Below, one piece after another: positions 1-5,924 of a stretch of DNA of 7,007 nucleotides. The DNA is taken from NCBI GenBank assembly GCA_035272265.1, contig DATEQV010000040.1, forward strand, positions 1-7,007. The letters run 5' to 3'. Origin of the DNA: Acidisphaera sp035272265 (GTDB lineage Bacteria > Pseudomonadota > Alphaproteobacteria > Acetobacterales > Acetobacteraceae). The notes under the pieces are model-generated. The model had not been told where the DNA came from and did not search any database. It saw only the letters and a list, made by a program, of their open reading frames with translations. Position 1 is the first letter of the stretch. Each line of letters opens with the position of its first letter. A program made the position numbers and the translations under genes.

Positions 1-687
1 CGCGATGTCGGGATCGTCGTGGCTGACGATCGGCAGCCCGCGCGCACGGCACGCTGCGGCGATGGCGGCAATGCCTTCGGCGGCTTGCGGCGCCTGTTCG
101 GCTGCCGCGTACGCCGCCGCGGTGAACGTTTCCGCATCGACACACGATCGCTCGATGTATTTCGCGGCCTTGGCGGGGTTGCGCAGGCTGCGCAGGATCG
201 CCGGCGTGTGGTCGTTCAGGCCGACCATGTGCACGCGCCCCGCGTCGATGTCGCCGAGCGCCATCTGCAGTGCCGCGAGGTTGCATGCCTCCCAGCGCAG
301 ATGCACGCGCATGTCGCAGGTCCATCGCTGCGCAGCCAGCGCGTCGAGCATCGCCCGCCATGTCTTGGCGCTGCGCAACCCCGGCTCCCACGACAGCGTG
401 ATGCCCAGGTAGCCGGTGGTGATGCCGTTGGCCAGCATCTGACGCTCGGTCTCCTGCAACGCGAGCAGGGGCGAGAACGAGACGCCCGGACGCGGCTGCA
501 CCTGCCGCTCGTGCGCGTCGCCGTGGATGTCGATGATCCCGGGCAGCACCAGCAGCCCGCGCGCATCGAAGCGGCGCGCCGCGCCATCCCGCCCGTCGGC
601 GATCACGCCATCGGCCAGCAGCAGATCGCGCAACTGCGTCGTGCCGTCGGCGAGCACGGCGCCGCCGGTCAGCAGCAACGCAGTCAC
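1..687 (-). CDS. PhnM-like amidohydrolase, second copy (C-terminus off the left edge)
   Basis: This is an open frame of 229 codons on the minus strand, running from a GTG at 687 off the left end with no stop. The protein begins with a TGGAVLADGT-type segment, then LPGIIDIHGDAHERQVQPRPG (HGD at residues 55-57), VHLRWE (128-133), GLNDHTP (156-162) and SHDDPD (222-227). These match, in the same order and spacing, the HTD, HLRCE, LMDHSPG and SHDD blocks of PhnM, the amidohydrolase-superfamily enzyme that removes pyrophosphate from ribose 1-phosphonate 5-triphosphate. It is clearly diverged from the PhnM at the right end of the window: Gly replaces Thr in HxD, Trp replaces Cys in HLRxE, and residues 92-107 differ. 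The GTG overlaps the phnF stop codon as GTGA, so the two genes are probably co-translated. Family assignment is solid. Whether it acts on the same substrate, a different phosphonate intermediate, or something else cannot be read from the sequence. No clear Shine-Dalgarno precedes the GTG. Confidence 0.85.
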   Translation of the reverse strand, partial: MTALLLTGGAVLADGTTQLRDLLLADGVIADGRDGAARRFDARGLLVLPGIIDIHGDAHERQVQPRPGVSFSPLLALQETERQMLANGITTGYLGITLSWEPGLRSAKTWRAMLDALAAQRWTCDMRVHLRWEACNLAALQMALGDIDAGRVHMVGLNDHTPAILRSLRNPAKAAKYIERSCVDAETFTAAAYAAAEQAPQAAEGIAAIAAACRARGLPIVSHDDPDIA

Positions 688-1412
688 GGCTCGAACACGA
701 TCTGCACGCGCGGCGTCGGGTAGCAGGCCACGCCGAATTCCACGACCGCCCCGCCGCGATCGACGTTGACGTTCTCGGTCACCAGCACCGGCCGCGTGCG
801 CGGCACCTGCAGCAGTTCCGCCTCCATCGCCGTCGGCATGCGCGCGGTGACGCGGGTGATCTGCCGCCGGTAGTCGTCCACGCCGACGTCCGCCAGCGCC
901 GCCGTGATCGTCGGCTGCCGGCGCAGCGCCTCGGCGATGCCGCGCAGGCGCACGAGCGGGAAGTGATGCCGGCCGAGCGTCACCGGCCGCCCGTCCGCCA
1001 GCCCCAGCCGCTCGAACAGCACGACGCGGGAGGTGCTGCGCAGCCCGAGTGCTGCGGCGACCTGCTTGTCGGCCGGCACCTCGGCGATGCGCAGCACGCG
1101 GCCCGACGGTTCCTTGTTGTGCCGGCGCACCTGCTCGGAGAACCGCGTGCGCGCGCCCACCGTGTAATCGAGCACGTCCTCGGCAACGAATGCGCCGCGC
1201 CCCTGCTCGACGCGGATCAGGCCGTTGCGCGACAGCTCCTCCATCGCACGGCGCACGGTGTGGCGGTTGACGCCGAAACGCGTCGAGTACTGAGCCTCGG
1301 TCGGCAGCCGGTCGCCCGGCTTGACGCTGCCGTCGCCGATCTCCTGCTCGATCGCGGCAAGGATCTGCCGCCACAGAGTGACACCGGCCTGTCGCGCGAG
1401 CGAATCGGACAT
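684..1412 (-). CDS. phnF: PhnF, GntR/HutC-family transcriptional regulator of phosphonate genes
   Basis: This encodes 242 residues, almost the same as E. coli PhnF (241). Residues 12-77 form a GntR winged helix-turn-helix: PGDRLPTEAQ (32-41), then the recognition region VNRHTVRRAMEEL (48-60), which matches the VNRHTLRRA of E. coli PhnF, and the wing GLIRVEQGRGAFV (64-76). Residues from about 90 to the end look like a UTRA ligand-binding domain, with FSEQVRRHNKEPSGRVL at its start. PhnF-type proteins repress phn genes and are thought to respond to phosphonate or phosphate status; the ligand here is unknown. I chose the ATG at 1412 rather than the in-frame GTG at 1442 because it gives the family length and because the best promoter on this strand would start transcription near 1439. 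The gene is divergent from phnG and overlaps the downstream amidohydrolase by 4 bases. It probably controls both arms through the palindrome at 1475-1498. Confidence 0.92.
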   Translation of the reverse strand: MSDSLARQAGVTLWRQILAAIEQEIGDGSVKPGDRLPTEAQYSTRFGVNRHTVRRAMEELSRNGLIRVEQGRGAFVAEDVLDYTVGARTRFSEQVRRHNKEPSGRVLRIAEVPADKQVAAALGLRSTSRVVLFERLGLADGRPVTLGRHHFPLVRLRGIAEALRRQPTITAALADVGVDDYRRQITRVTARMPTAMEAELLQVPRTRPVLVTENVNVDRGGAVVEFGVACYPTPRVQIVFEP

Positions 1413-1445
1413 CACAGGTTCGTAGAGCACCACCAGGACCACAGA

Positions 1446-1474
1446 ATTGTCACTTGACCGCGTAGCCGACGCAA
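1446..1474 (-). promoter_or_regulatory. Candidate sigma-70 promoter for phnF
   Basis: Read on the minus strand, TTGCGT (1474-1469) is followed after exactly 17 bases by GACAAT (1451-1446). These match the -35 and -10 consensus at 3 and 4 of 6 positions. Transcription would begin near 1439, leaving a leader of about 27 bases before the ATG at 1412. The palindromic operator abuts the upstream side of the -35 box. This is a visual match only; weak matches arise by chance, although AT-rich hexamers are scarce in this GC-rich DNA. Confidence 0.4.
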
Positions 1475-1483
1475 CCCTAGCTG
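1454..1483 (+). promoter_or_regulatory. Possible phnG operon promoter (good -35, poor -10)
   Basis: TTGACC at 1454-1459 matches five of six -35 consensus bases. The best-placed -10 candidate, TAGCTG at 1478-1483 with an 18-base spacer, is poor and lies inside the operator palindrome. A second -35-like hexamer, TTGTCA at 1447-1452, has no good -10 partner. If the first placement is right, transcription would start around 1490, inside the operator, so a bound repressor would block RNA polymerase. The operon promoter must lie in this short divergent region, but its exact position is uncertain. Confidence 0.25.
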
Positions 1484-1498
1484 TCTAGACATCTAGGG
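1475..1498. promoter_or_regulatory. PhnF operator palindrome between phnF and phnG
   Basis: A 24-base inverted repeat has outer arms CCCTAG (1475-1480) and CTAGGG (1493-1498) around a perfect 10-base core, TGTCTAGACA (1482-1491). Only the pair 1481/1492 fails to match. The core contains GTCTAGAC, which fits the GT-N-TA-N-AC operator pattern known for the HutC subfamily of GntR regulators, to which PhnF belongs. CTAG occurs three times at an exact 8-base period (1477, 1485, 1493), striking because CTAG is otherwise scarce here. The site lies in the divergent region of phnF and abuts the ATG at 1499. Binding by PhnF is inferred from the match, the location and the adjacent regulator gene. Confidence 0.8.
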
Positions 1499-1513
1499 AT
1501 GACTTTTCCATTG

Positions 1514-1990
1514 ATGCCGCCGACACACACTCAGCAGGACCATGACGTGATCGCCCGTCAGGCGTGGATGCGCGTGCTCGCCCGCGCCGGCGCCGACGAC
1601 ATTCGCACGTGCCTGCGCGACGCCGGCATCGAGCCGCAATGGACGCGGGTGCGCGGGCCCGAAAGCGGGCTGGCGATGGTGCGCGGGCGCGTGGGCGGTA
1701 GCGGCGCACCGTTCAATCTCGGCGAAATGAGCGTCACGCGCTGCACCGTTTGTCTGGCGAACGGCACGGTGGGACACGCCTATGTCGTCGGCCGCGACCA
1801 GGCGCAGGCCGAACTCGCCGCGGTCGCCGACGCGCTGCTGCTGGCCCCGGACACCCATGAATCGATGCAGCGCGCCGTGATCGCACCGCTCGCCGCACCG
1901 CAGGCGCGCGCACGCGAGACGATCGCGCGCAAGGCCGCTGCGACCCGCGTCGACTTTTTCGCGCTCAGCACCATGCGGACGACGTCATGA
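1514..1990 (+). CDS. phnG: PhnG, C-P lyase core complex subunit
   Basis: PhnG is a small subunit of the C-P lyase core (PhnGHIJ). With PhnH, PhnI and PhnL it is needed to couple a phosphonate to the ribose of ATP with release of adenine. From the ATG at 1514 the protein has 158 residues (E. coli about 150). Landmarks shared with the family are ARQAWMRVLARA near the N-terminus, GLAMVRGRVGGSGAPFNLGE in the middle, NGTVGHAYVVGRDQAQAE (83-100) and the C-terminal ATRVDFF. Residues 77 and 80 form a CxxC not present in the E. coli protein. An ATG at 1499 would add five residues but sits directly against the operator with no room for a Shine-Dalgarno. From 1514 there is an AGGGA (1495-1499), though its 14-base spacing is long. 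The start is therefore uncertain; the gene identity is not. The stop overlaps the phnH start as ATGA. Confidence 0.9.
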   Translation: MPPTHTQQDHDVIARQAWMRVLARAGADDIRTCLRDAGIEPQWTRVRGPESGLAMVRGRVGGSGAPFNLGEMSVTRCTVCLANGTVGHAYVVGRDQAQAELAAVADALLLAPDTHESMQRAVIAPLAAPQARARETIARKAAATRVDFFALSTMRTTS

Positions 1991-2541
1991 CCACGGCCGA
2001 TCCGGTGCTCGACGCGCAGGCGACGTTCCGTGCGGTGCTCGGCGCGATGGCGCGCCCCGGCCGCATCCACGCGCTGCCGCCCCCGCCCGCGCCCGCGCCG
2101 GACCTGATGCCGGCGACCGCTTCGTTGCTCGCCGCGCTCGCGGACGCCGACACGCCGGTGTGGCTCGATCTCGACCTGCACCGCGCCGCCGAGTGGATCG
2201 CTTTCCATTGCGGCGCGCCGGCGGCACCGATCGACACCGCGGCGTTCGTCGTCTCCGGCACGCTTCCCGACCTGCGCACACCCCGCGCAGGCACGGACGA
2301 GCAGCCCGAACTCGGCGCTACCGTCATCGTGCAGGTCGCCGGCCTCGGTACCGGCCAGCGTTACCGCCTGTCGGGTCCCGGCGTGGACGGCGTCGCGACG
2401 CTCGCCATCGACGGCGTGCGCGGCCTCGCCACCGCTTGGGCGGCAAATCGCGCGCGTTTCCCGCTCGGCGTCGACCTCGTCTTCTGCGCCGGCCTTCGCG
2501 TGGCCGCCCTGCCCCGCAGCGTCACCGTCGAGGACGCCTGA
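1987..2541 (+). CDS. phnH: PhnH, C-P lyase core complex subunit
   Basis: This encodes 184 residues (E. coli PhnH 194). PhnH is a structural partner in the PhnGHIJ complex, with a fold resembling PLP-dependent transferases but without the cofactor site in the E. coli structure. Recognisable blocks are DAQATFRAVLGAMARPGRI near the N-terminus, LLAALADADTPVWLDLDL (around 43-60), GATVIVQVAGLGTGQRYRLSGPGV in the second half and FPLGVDLVFCAGLRVAALPRSVTVE at the C-terminus, each with a direct counterpart in the E. coli protein. A short proline/alanine-rich run follows IHAL, at about residues 32-39. The start ATG overlaps the phnG stop by four bases, so translation is probably coupled; no strong Shine-Dalgarno is visible. 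Confidence 0.93.
   Translation: MTTADPVLDAQATFRAVLGAMARPGRIHALPPPPAPAPDLMPATASLLAALADADTPVWLDLDLHRAAEWIAFHCGAPAAPIDTAAFVVSGTLPDLRTPRAGTDEQPELGATVIVQVAGLGTGQRYRLSGPGVDGVATLAIDGVRGLATAWAANRARFPLGVDLVFCAGLRVAALPRSVTVEDA
2530..2534 (+). promoter_or_regulatory. Ribosome binding site of phnI
   Basis: GAGGA inside the last codons of phnH lies 8 bases before the phnI ATG. It is one of the few well-formed Shine-Dalgarno sequences in this operon and supports the start at 2543, where the two genes do not overlap. Confidence 0.55.
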
Positions 2542-2542
2542 C

Positions 2543-3616
2543 ATGGCCTATGTCGCGGTCAAGGGCGGCGAGCGCGCGATCGACGCGGCGCATGCGTGGC
2601 TCGCCGAGCAACGCCGCGGCGACACGTCGCTGCCCACGCTATCGCCCGCGCAGATCGCCGAACAGCTCGGCCGCGCCGTCGATCGCGTCATGGCGGAGGG
2701 GTCGCTATACGACCGCGAGCTTGCCGCACGCGCGATCGCGCAGGCGCAAGGCGACCTGATCGAGGCGGCGTTCCTGCTGCGCGCCTACCGCACGACGCTG
2801 CCGCGCTTCGCCGCCAGCCGCCCGGTCGACACCGGCGCGATGCTGCTACGCCGGCGCATCTCGGCGATCTACAAGGACCTGCCCGGCGGCCAGCTGCTCG
2901 GCCCGACCTACGACTACACGCACCGCCTGCTGGATTTCGACGACGCCGACCCGCCGCCCGCGCCGCAAGCCGACACCGATCCGGCACGCACGCCTCGCGT
3001 CCCCGACATTCTCGGCGACGAAGGCCTGCTGCAGGCCGAACCGCCGTCCGACGCCGAGCCGTTCGACGTCACCCGCGAACCGCTCGCCTTCCCGGCCGGG
3101 CGCGACGCGCGCCTGCAGGCGCTCGCGCGCGGCGACGAGGGCTTTCTGCTGTCGCTCGGCTATGCGACGCAGCGCGGCTACGGCAGCACCCATCCGTTCG
3201 CCGGCGAAATCCGTTTCGGCGACGTCTGCGTCGAGATCGAGCCGCCGGAGCTCGGTTTCGCCATCGACATCGGCGACCTCACGCTCACCGAATGCCAGAT
3301 GGTCAACCAGTTCGCCGGATCGAAGACCGAACCGGCGCAGTTCACCCGCGGCTACGGCCTCGTGTTCGGACAATGCGAACGCAAGGCGATGGCGATGGCG
3401 CTGGTGGACCGCGCCATGCGCTCCGCCGAACTCGGCGAGGACGTCACCGCGCCGCCGCAGCAAATGGAGTTCGTGCTGTCGCATTGCGACAACGTCGAGG
3501 CGATCGGCTTCGTCGAGCACCTCAAGCTGCCGCACTACGTCGATTTCCAGAGCGAGCTGGAAACCATCCGCGGCATCCGCGCCCAGGCGGAACCAGCCGA
3601 CGTGAACGACGAATGA
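2543..3616 (+). CDS. phnI: PhnI, nucleosidase subunit of the C-P lyase core complex
   Basis: This encodes 357 residues (E. coli PhnI 354). PhnI is the catalytic subunit that displaces adenine from MgATP and, with PhnG, PhnH and PhnL, joins the phosphonate to C1 of the ribose 5-triphosphate. Diagnostic blocks are MAYVAVKGGERAIDAAHAWL at the N-terminus, LYDRELAARAIAQAQGDLIEAAFLLRAYRTTLPR (about 54-87), THPFAGEIRFGDVCVEIE (about 216-233), LTECQMVNQFAGSKTEPAQFTRGYGLVFGQCERKAMAMALVDRAM and LSHCDNVEAIGFVEHLKLPHYVDFQ (about 312-336). A variable, Pro/Asp-rich stretch around residues 132-152 probably forms a surface loop. It starts one base after the phnH stop, with a GAGGA at 8 bases, and its stop overlaps the phnJ ATG as ATGA. 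No truncation or missing block is evident. Confidence 0.95.
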   Translation: MAYVAVKGGERAIDAAHAWLAEQRRGDTSLPTLSPAQIAEQLGRAVDRVMAEGSLYDRELAARAIAQAQGDLIEAAFLLRAYRTTLPRFAASRPVDTGAMLLRRRISAIYKDLPGGQLLGPTYDYTHRLLDFDDADPPPAPQADTDPARTPRVPDILGDEGLLQAEPPSDAEPFDVTREPLAFPAGRDARLQALARGDEGFLLSLGYATQRGYGSTHPFAGEIRFGDVCVEIEPPELGFAIDIGDLTLTECQMVNQFAGSKTEPAQFTRGYGLVFGQCERKAMAMALVDRAMRSAELGEDVTAPPQQMEFVLSHCDNVEAIGFVEHLKLPHYVDFQSELETIRGIRAQAEPADVNDE

Positions 3617-4437
3617 ACACCGGCTACAACTTCGCCTATCTGGACGAGCAGACCAAGCGGATGATCCGCCGCGCGCTGCTGAAGGCGGTGGCGATCCCCG
3701 GCCATCAGGTGCCGTTCGCCTCGCGCGAGATGCCGCTGCCGTTCGGCTGGGGCACGGGCGGCATACAGGTCACCGCCTCGGTGATCGGCCCGGACGACGT
3801 GCTGAAGGTGATCGACCAGGGTGCCGACGACACCACCAACGCGGTGTCCATCCGCCGCTTCTTCGCCCGCACCGCCGGCGTGCGCACGACGACGCGCACG
3901 CAGGACGCGACGCTGATCCAGACTCGCCACCGCACGCCCGAGCGTCCGCTGCGCGCCGACCAGATCCTGATCTACCAGGTGCCGCAGCCCGAACCGCTGT
4001 ATCGCCTGGAGCCGAGCCGCGCGGAGACGCGCAAGATGCAGGCGCTCGCCGAATACGGGCTGATGCACGTCAAGCTGTACGAGGACATCGCCCGGCTCGG
4101 CCAGGTCTCGATCAGCTACGACTATCCGGTGCTGGTGAACCATCGCTACCTGATGGCGCCCTCGCCGATCCCCGCCTTCGACGTGCCGAAGCTGCACCGC
4201 AGCTCGGCGCTGCAGCTGTTCGGGGCAGGCCGCGAGAAGCGCATCTACGCCATCCCGCCGCACACCGACGTCGAGCCGCTGGCCTTCGACGACCACCCGT
4301 TCCGCCCGATCCGCGCGCCGCGCAGCTGCGCGCTGTGCCGCTCGTCCGACACGTATCTCGACGAGGTGGTCACCGACGACCGCGGCGGCCGCATGTTCGT
4401 CTGCTCCGACACCGACTGGTGCGAGCAGCACCGATGA
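3613..4437 (+). CDS. phnJ: PhnJ, radical SAM C-P lyase
   Basis: PhnJ cleaves the C-P bond of 5-phosphoribosyl 1-phosphonate using S-adenosylmethionine and a 4Fe-4S cluster, releasing the alkane (methane from methylphosphonate) and the ribose cyclic phosphate. The 274-residue protein carries the family's unusual C-terminal cysteine array, C239-X2-C242-X21-C264-X5-C270, with exactly the spacing of E. coli Cys241, 244, 266 and 272. The glycine proposed to carry the glycyl radical is kept at G30, in the PGHQVPF segment (E. coli Gly32). Near-invariant runs such as YNFAYLDEQTKRMIRRA, GWGTGGIQVTASVIGPDDVLK, DQGADDTTNAVSIR and LQLFGAGREKRIYA confirm identity. The start overlaps the phnI stop and the stop overlaps the phnK start, both as ATGA. 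All catalytic residues I can identify are present, so the enzyme should be active. Confidence 0.97.
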   Translation: MNTGYNFAYLDEQTKRMIRRALLKAVAIPGHQVPFASREMPLPFGWGTGGIQVTASVIGPDDVLKVIDQGADDTTNAVSIRRFFARTAGVRTTTRTQDATLIQTRHRTPERPLRADQILIYQVPQPEPLYRLEPSRAETRKMQALAEYGLMHVKLYEDIARLGQVSISYDYPVLVNHRYLMAPSPIPAFDVPKLHRSSALQLFGAGREKRIYAIPPHTDVEPLAFDDHPFRPIRAPRSCALCRSSDTYLDEVVTDDRGGRMFVCSDTDWCEQHR

Positions 4438-5201
4438 ACCTGCTCGCGGCCCGCGACCTCGGCCACCGCTACGGCGCGATCACCGCGCTGGACGGCGTGT
4501 CGCTCGACCTCTGGCCCGGCGAGGTGCTGGCCATCGTCGGCGAGTCCGGCTCCGGCAAGACCACGCTGCTGGACGTGCTGTCCGGCCGCATCACGCCGGA
4601 ATCCGGCACCGTCTGGTACCGCGACCCGGCCGGCACGCTGCACGACGTGCACGCCATGCCCGCGCCCGCCTTGCGCGCGCTGCACCGCTCCGACTGGGGC
4701 TTCGTGCGCCAGGACGCCCGCAGCAACCTGCGGATGACCGTCAGCGCCGGTGGTAATGTCGGCGAACGCCTGATGGCGCAGGGCGCGCGCCACTACGGCC
4801 GCATCCGCGCCGAAGCCGAGCGCTGGCTGGTGCAGACCGAGATCGACGCGGACCGCATCGACGACCTGCCGACGACGTTCTCCGGCGGGATGCTGCAACG
4901 CCTGCAAATCGCGCGCACGCTGGTGACCAACCCGCGCCTTGTGTTCATGGACGAGCCGACGGGCGGACTGGACGTGTCCGTGCAGGCGCGGCTGCTCGAC
5001 CTGATCCGTACGCTGGTCTCGCAGCTTCGCATCGCGGTGGTGCTGGTGACGCACGACATCGCGGTCGCGCGCCTGCTCGCGCATCGCCTGATCGTCATGC
5101 AGCGCGGCCGCGTGGTCGAGACGGGGCTGACCGACCAGGTGCTGGACGATCCGCAGCACCCCTATACGCAGCTGCTCGTCAGCTCGGTGCTGCAGCCGTG
5201 A
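4434..5201 (+). CDS. phnK: PhnK, ABC-type ATPase of the C-P lyase complex
   Basis: This encodes 255 residues (E. coli PhnK 252). PhnK resembles the nucleotide-binding subunits of peptide transporters but has no membrane partner; in E. coli it docks on the PhnGHIJ core near PhnJ. All ATPase motifs are intact: Walker A GESGSGKT (36-43), Q-loop Gln93, signature FSGGM (149-153), Walker B LVFMDEP (169-175) and switch His207 in VTHD. The C-terminal HPYTQLLVSSVLQP is typical of PhnK and the OppD/DppD-like group. The signature continues as L-Q-R where E. coli has Q-Q-R, a mild substitution. The ATG overlaps the phnJ stop, and placement directly between phnJ and phnL separates it from ordinary transporter ATPases. 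Confidence 0.95.
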   Translation: MNLLAARDLGHRYGAITALDGVSLDLWPGEVLAIVGESGSGKTTLLDVLSGRITPESGTVWYRDPAGTLHDVHAMPAPALRALHRSDWGFVRQDARSNLRMTVSAGGNVGERLMAQGARHYGRIRAEAERWLVQTEIDADRIDDLPTTFSGGMLQRLQIARTLVTNPRLVFMDEPTGGLDVSVQARLLDLIRTLVSQLRIAVVLVTHDIAVARLLAHRLIVMQRGRVVETGLTDQVLDDPQHPYTQLLVSSVLQP

Positions 5202-5884
5202 TGCTGCGCGCGACCGGCCTGAGCAAAGGCTTCACGCTGCACCTGCAGGGCGGGCTGCGCATCCCGGTGCTGGCTGGCATCGATCTCGCCGTGCGCGCGG
5301 GCGAGTGCGTCGCCCTCGGCGGCCCGTCGGGCGCGGGCAAGACGACGCTGCTGCGCTGCCTGTACGGCAACTACCGTGCCGACGGCGGCACCATCGAGGT
5401 GATGCATCGCGGCGCCTGGACGCCGCTGTCGGCCGACGATCCCCGCACGGTGCTCGACATCCGCGCGCAGACCATCGGCTATGTCAGCCAGTTCCTGCGC
5501 GCGGTGCCGCGCGTGCCCGCCATCTCGGTCGTCGCCGACGCGGCACAAACCGCCGACGGGCGCGCCCGCCATGCGCAAGCCGAAGCCCTGCTGACGCGCC
5601 TCAACATCCCTCACGCCCTACATGGCGTGGCGCCCGCCACGTTTTCCGGCGGCGAGCAGCAGCGGGTGAATCTCGCGCGGGGCTTCATCGGCGGGCATCC
5701 GATCCTGCTGCTGGACGAGCCGACGGCCTCGCTGGACCCCGCCAACCGCGACGTTGTCATCGAACTGATACGCGAGGCGAAGTCTCGTGGAGTTGCCATC
5801 GTGGGCATCTTCCATGATACCGCCGTGCGTGACGCGGTCGCCGACCGCGTCTTCCCCGTCACCCCCTTGCGCGACGCCGCCTGA
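5201..5884 (+). CDS. phnL: PhnL, ABC-type ATPase needed for ribosyl transfer to phosphonate
   Basis: This encodes 227 residues (E. coli PhnL 226). PhnL acts with PhnG, PhnH and PhnI in the first committed step and is a second ABC ATPase without a membrane partner. Motifs are Walker A GPSGAGKT (41-48, Lys47), Q-loop Gln97 in YVSQFL, signature FSGGE (148-152), Walker B ILLLDEP (168-174) and switch His205 in IFHD. LPVLNRASL-type and LYANY-type segments of E. coli correspond to IPVLAGIDL and LYGNY here. I chose the ATG at 5201, whose A is also the last base of the phnK stop (TGATG); a GTG at 5198 would add one residue and make a GTGA overlap. Codons near the 3' end (about 5760-5800) use more A/T in the third position than the rest, a small local departure only. 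Confidence 0.95.
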   Translation: MLRATGLSKGFTLHLQGGLRIPVLAGIDLAVRAGECVALGGPSGAGKTTLLRCLYGNYRADGGTIEVMHRGAWTPLSADDPRTVLDIRAQTIGYVSQFLRAVPRVPAISVVADAAQTADGRARHAQAEALLTRLNIPHALHGVAPATFSGGEQQRVNLARGFIGGHPILLLDEPTASLDPANRDVVIELIREAKSRGVAIVGIFHDTAVRDAVADRVFPVTPLRDAA

Positions 5885-5924
5885 GGGGACGCTCGCTGAG
5901 GGACGCTTGCCGAGGGACAATTGA
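5882..5924 (+). repeat. Three imperfect tandem repeats across the phnL-phnM junction
   Basis: Three copies of a roughly 14-base unit resembling TGAGGGACGCTTGC lie head to tail: 5882-5896 (15 bases, one extra G), 5897-5910 and 5911-5924 (diverged at its right end). The phnL stop TGA opens the first copy, and the phnM TTG start lies in the third. Every copy carries GAGGG, so the junction holds three Shine-Dalgarno-like sequences in the only sizeable gap of the operon. Confidence 0.7.
5912..5915 (+). promoter_or_regulatory. Ribosome binding site for phnM (TTG start)
   Basis: GAGG at 5912-5915 ends 5 bases before the TTG at 5921 and is the best-placed of the three repeated GAGGG motifs. An in-frame TGA at 5897-5899, with no ATG or GTG between it and the region coding for the conserved N-terminus, leaves TTG 5921 as the natural start. 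Confidence 0.6.

Noticed and set aside
19..723. Plus-strand open frame of 234 codons at the left end
   Set aside because: It is a shadow of the PhnM-like gene on the minus strand, whose conserved motifs read through cleanly in the opposite frame.
963..1457. Plus-strand open frame of 164 codons opposite phnF
   Set aside because: PhnF homology covers the same bases on the other strand; the plus-strand product has no recognisable features and would end inside the promoter region.
1475..1498. The palindrome as a transcription terminator
   Set aside because: It has no loop space or U-run, lies between divergent gene starts, and fits a GntR/HutC operator far better.
2596..3612. In-frame extension upstream of phnJ giving a 613-residue fusion-like protein
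   Set aside because: The upstream part is an arginine-rich alternative frame of phnI. The PhnJ homology begins exactly at the ATG at 3613, which overlaps the phnI stop.
3535..5159. Two open frames of about 300 codons on the minus strand opposite phnJ and phnK
   Set aside because: These are mirror images of well-conserved enzymes in GC-rich DNA, with biased composition, no ribosome site and no family resemblance.
4434..5884. phnK and phnL as ATPases of a phosphonate ABC importer
   Set aside because: No permease or binding-protein gene is nearby, and order and sequence match PhnK and PhnL of the C-P lyase complex rather than PhnC.
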